Assembly (NCBI GenBank): GCA_020024855.1
Contig: JAHHTB010000113.1
Span: 1-6,173 of the forward strand
DNA length: 6,173 nucleotides
Direction of reading: 5' to 3'
Source: Fusobacterium sp.
GTDB taxonomy: Bacteria > Fusobacteriota > Fusobacteriia > Fusobacteriales > Fusobacteriaceae
The notes beneath the pieces were generated by a model, which was not told the DNA's origin, ran no database searches, and saw nothing but the letters and a program-made list of their open reading frames with translations. How positions within the stretch are numbered: position 1 is the first letter of the stretch; every line of letters begins with the position of its first letter. Of this stretch, positions 5,357-6,173 are shown piece by piece. Position numbers and translations under genes: made by a program.

Positions 5357-6145
5357 ATGGATAAGAGATGTAATATTGGAATATTTGATTCAGGTGTTGG
5401 TGGAGTGAGTGTTTTAAAAAAAATAATAAAATTACTTCCTAATGAAGATATCATGTATTTTGGCGATACTAAAAATATTCCTTATGGTGGAAAGACAAAA
5501 GAAGAGATACAGAATTTAAGTAAAAGAATAGTTGAATTTTTAATATTAAATAATTGTAAAGCTATTGTTATTGCTTGTAATACAGCTACCATAGCAACTC
5601 TAGAAATGTTTAAGAAACAATGTAACATTCCTATTATTGGAATAATTGATGCAGGTGTTGAAATGGTATCTTCAAATGAATATGAAGAAGTTTCAGTTCT
5701 TGGAACTCCCTTTACAATAGAAAGTGGGGAACATTTAAATAAGATAAAGAAAAGAAATAAGAAAATAAAAGTAAACACAATAGCCTGTAAAGAATTATGC
5801 CCTATGATAGAAGGTGGGTGGGAAAGCTTTGAAAATAGATATGAAGTTCTAGGGGAGTATATGTCACATATACCAAAAACTTCTGATGTTCTTCTTTTAG
5901 CTTGTACTCATTATCCATTTATACTAAATGATATAGAAAAGAGATTTGAAGGAAAAATAATAGACCCAAGTGAAGAGTGTGCAAGAGAACTTTTTAGGGT
6001 ATTAAAAAAAGAGGATATGCTTTCAACTAATAAAGAAAAAGGTAAGGTTGAATTCTATATCACAGGGGATAAAGAAAACTTTAAGAAAACAGTAGAAAAA
6101 TTCCTTGGTTCTGAGATAAAAGATGTATACAAAGTAAATATTTGA
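5357..6145 (+). CDS. murI: Glutamate racemase MurI
   Basis: MurI is a cytoplasmic, cofactor-independent racemase that makes D-glutamate from L-glutamate for the peptidoglycan stem peptide. This 262-residue protein has normal length and all hallmark motifs. These are IGIFDSGVGGVSVL (7-20, with Asp11-Ser12), YFGDTKNIPYGGKT (34-47), the first catalytic cysteine in ACNTAT (Cys74), and the second in LLACTHYPF (Cys183-Thr-His). The segment CPMIEGG (148-154) is also family-typical. The start at ATG 5357 gives the conserved N-terminus directly. It lies 19 nt after gltS and is almost certainly co-transcribed. No independent promoter with a credible -35 was seen in the gap. Confidence 0.96.
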   Translation: MDKRCNIGIFDSGVGGVSVLKKIIKLLPNEDIMYFGDTKNIPYGGKTKEEIQNLSKRIVEFLILNNCKAIVIACNTATIATLEMFKKQCNIPIIGIIDAGVEMVSSNEYEEVSVLGTPFTIESGEHLNKIKKRNKKIKVNTIACKELCPMIEGGWESFENRYEVLGEYMSHIPKTSDVLLLACTHYPFILNDIEKRFEGKIIDPSEECARELFRVLKKEDMLSTNKEKGKVEFYITGDKENFKKTVEKFLGSEIKDVYKVNI

Positions 6146-6155
6146 TAAAATAAAA

Positions 6156-6173
6156 AAGAAGATTTCTTAAGGA
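6156..6173 (+). other. Window-end sequence with a possible Shine-Dalgarno site of the next gene
   Basis: After the murI stop there are 28 nt. They hold a small hairpin-capable repeat, AAGAA-gat-TTCTT (6156-6168), then AAGGA (6169-6173) at the edge. AAGGA could be the ribosome binding site of a further gene, making the operon longer than gltS-murI. No strong terminator is present before the window ends. Confidence 0.3.

Noticed and set aside
5482..5778. Minus-strand open frame of 98 codons inside murI
   Set aside because: It is antisense to conserved MurI motifs and is a Phe/Leu/Ile/Ser-rich shadow with no domain.

Overview
The window is very AT-rich. It carries compact plus-strand genes with purine-rich Shine-Dalgarno sites and a strong bias towards A/T-ending codons (ATA, AGA, AAA, TTA). 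Gene content (a TtcA-like protein, two FeoA proteins, FeoB with a small Cys-rich partner, GltS, MurI) and protein style fit an anaerobic low-GC bacterium. Fusobacterium or a close relative is my best guess; a low-GC clostridial Firmicute is the alternative. This is an inference from composition and gene style, not from a marker gene. All supported genes are on the plus strand.

Layout. (1) Positions 1-870: the 3' part of a PP-loop, TtcA-like tRNA thiolation gene. Its reading frame is open to the left edge, so the true start lies outside the window. (2) 871-992: intergenic DNA with a good sigma-70-type promoter (TTGACC, 18 nt, TATAAT). (3) 993-3964: a ferrous-iron uptake cluster. It holds a divergent, cysteine-containing FeoA (993-1214), a GNRA-loop hairpin terminator or attenuator (1218-1245), a canonical FeoA (1311-1541), FeoB (1570-3756) and a short FeoB-associated Cys-rich membrane protein (3797-3964). 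It is closed by a strong intrinsic terminator (3994-4036). (4) 4123-6145: a probable two-gene operon of the sodium/glutamate symporter gltS and glutamate racemase murI, 19 nt apart. Its best promoter has a -35 element lying inside the 3' arm of the feo terminator. (5) 6146-6173: a short tail ending in AAGGA, possibly the ribosome binding site of the next gene.

How the genes work together. FeoB is the membrane Fe(II) transporter with a cytoplasmic GTPase domain. The FeoA proteins are small SH3-like partners, and the Cys-rich peptide probably assists FeoB at the inner face of the membrane. GltS imports glutamate, and MurI converts L-glutamate to the D-glutamate needed for peptidoglycan, so the second operon links substrate uptake to cell-wall precursor supply. 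The TtcA-like protein probably carries an iron-sulfur cluster, but nothing seen here shows co-regulation with feo.

No mobile element, CRISPR array, tRNA, rRNA or wholly new system was recognised. The most interesting points are the terminator/promoter overlap before gltS, the cysteine-bearing first FeoA separated from the rest of feo by a hairpin, the unannotated Cys/His-rich peptide, and the N-terminal extension of the TtcA-like protein.
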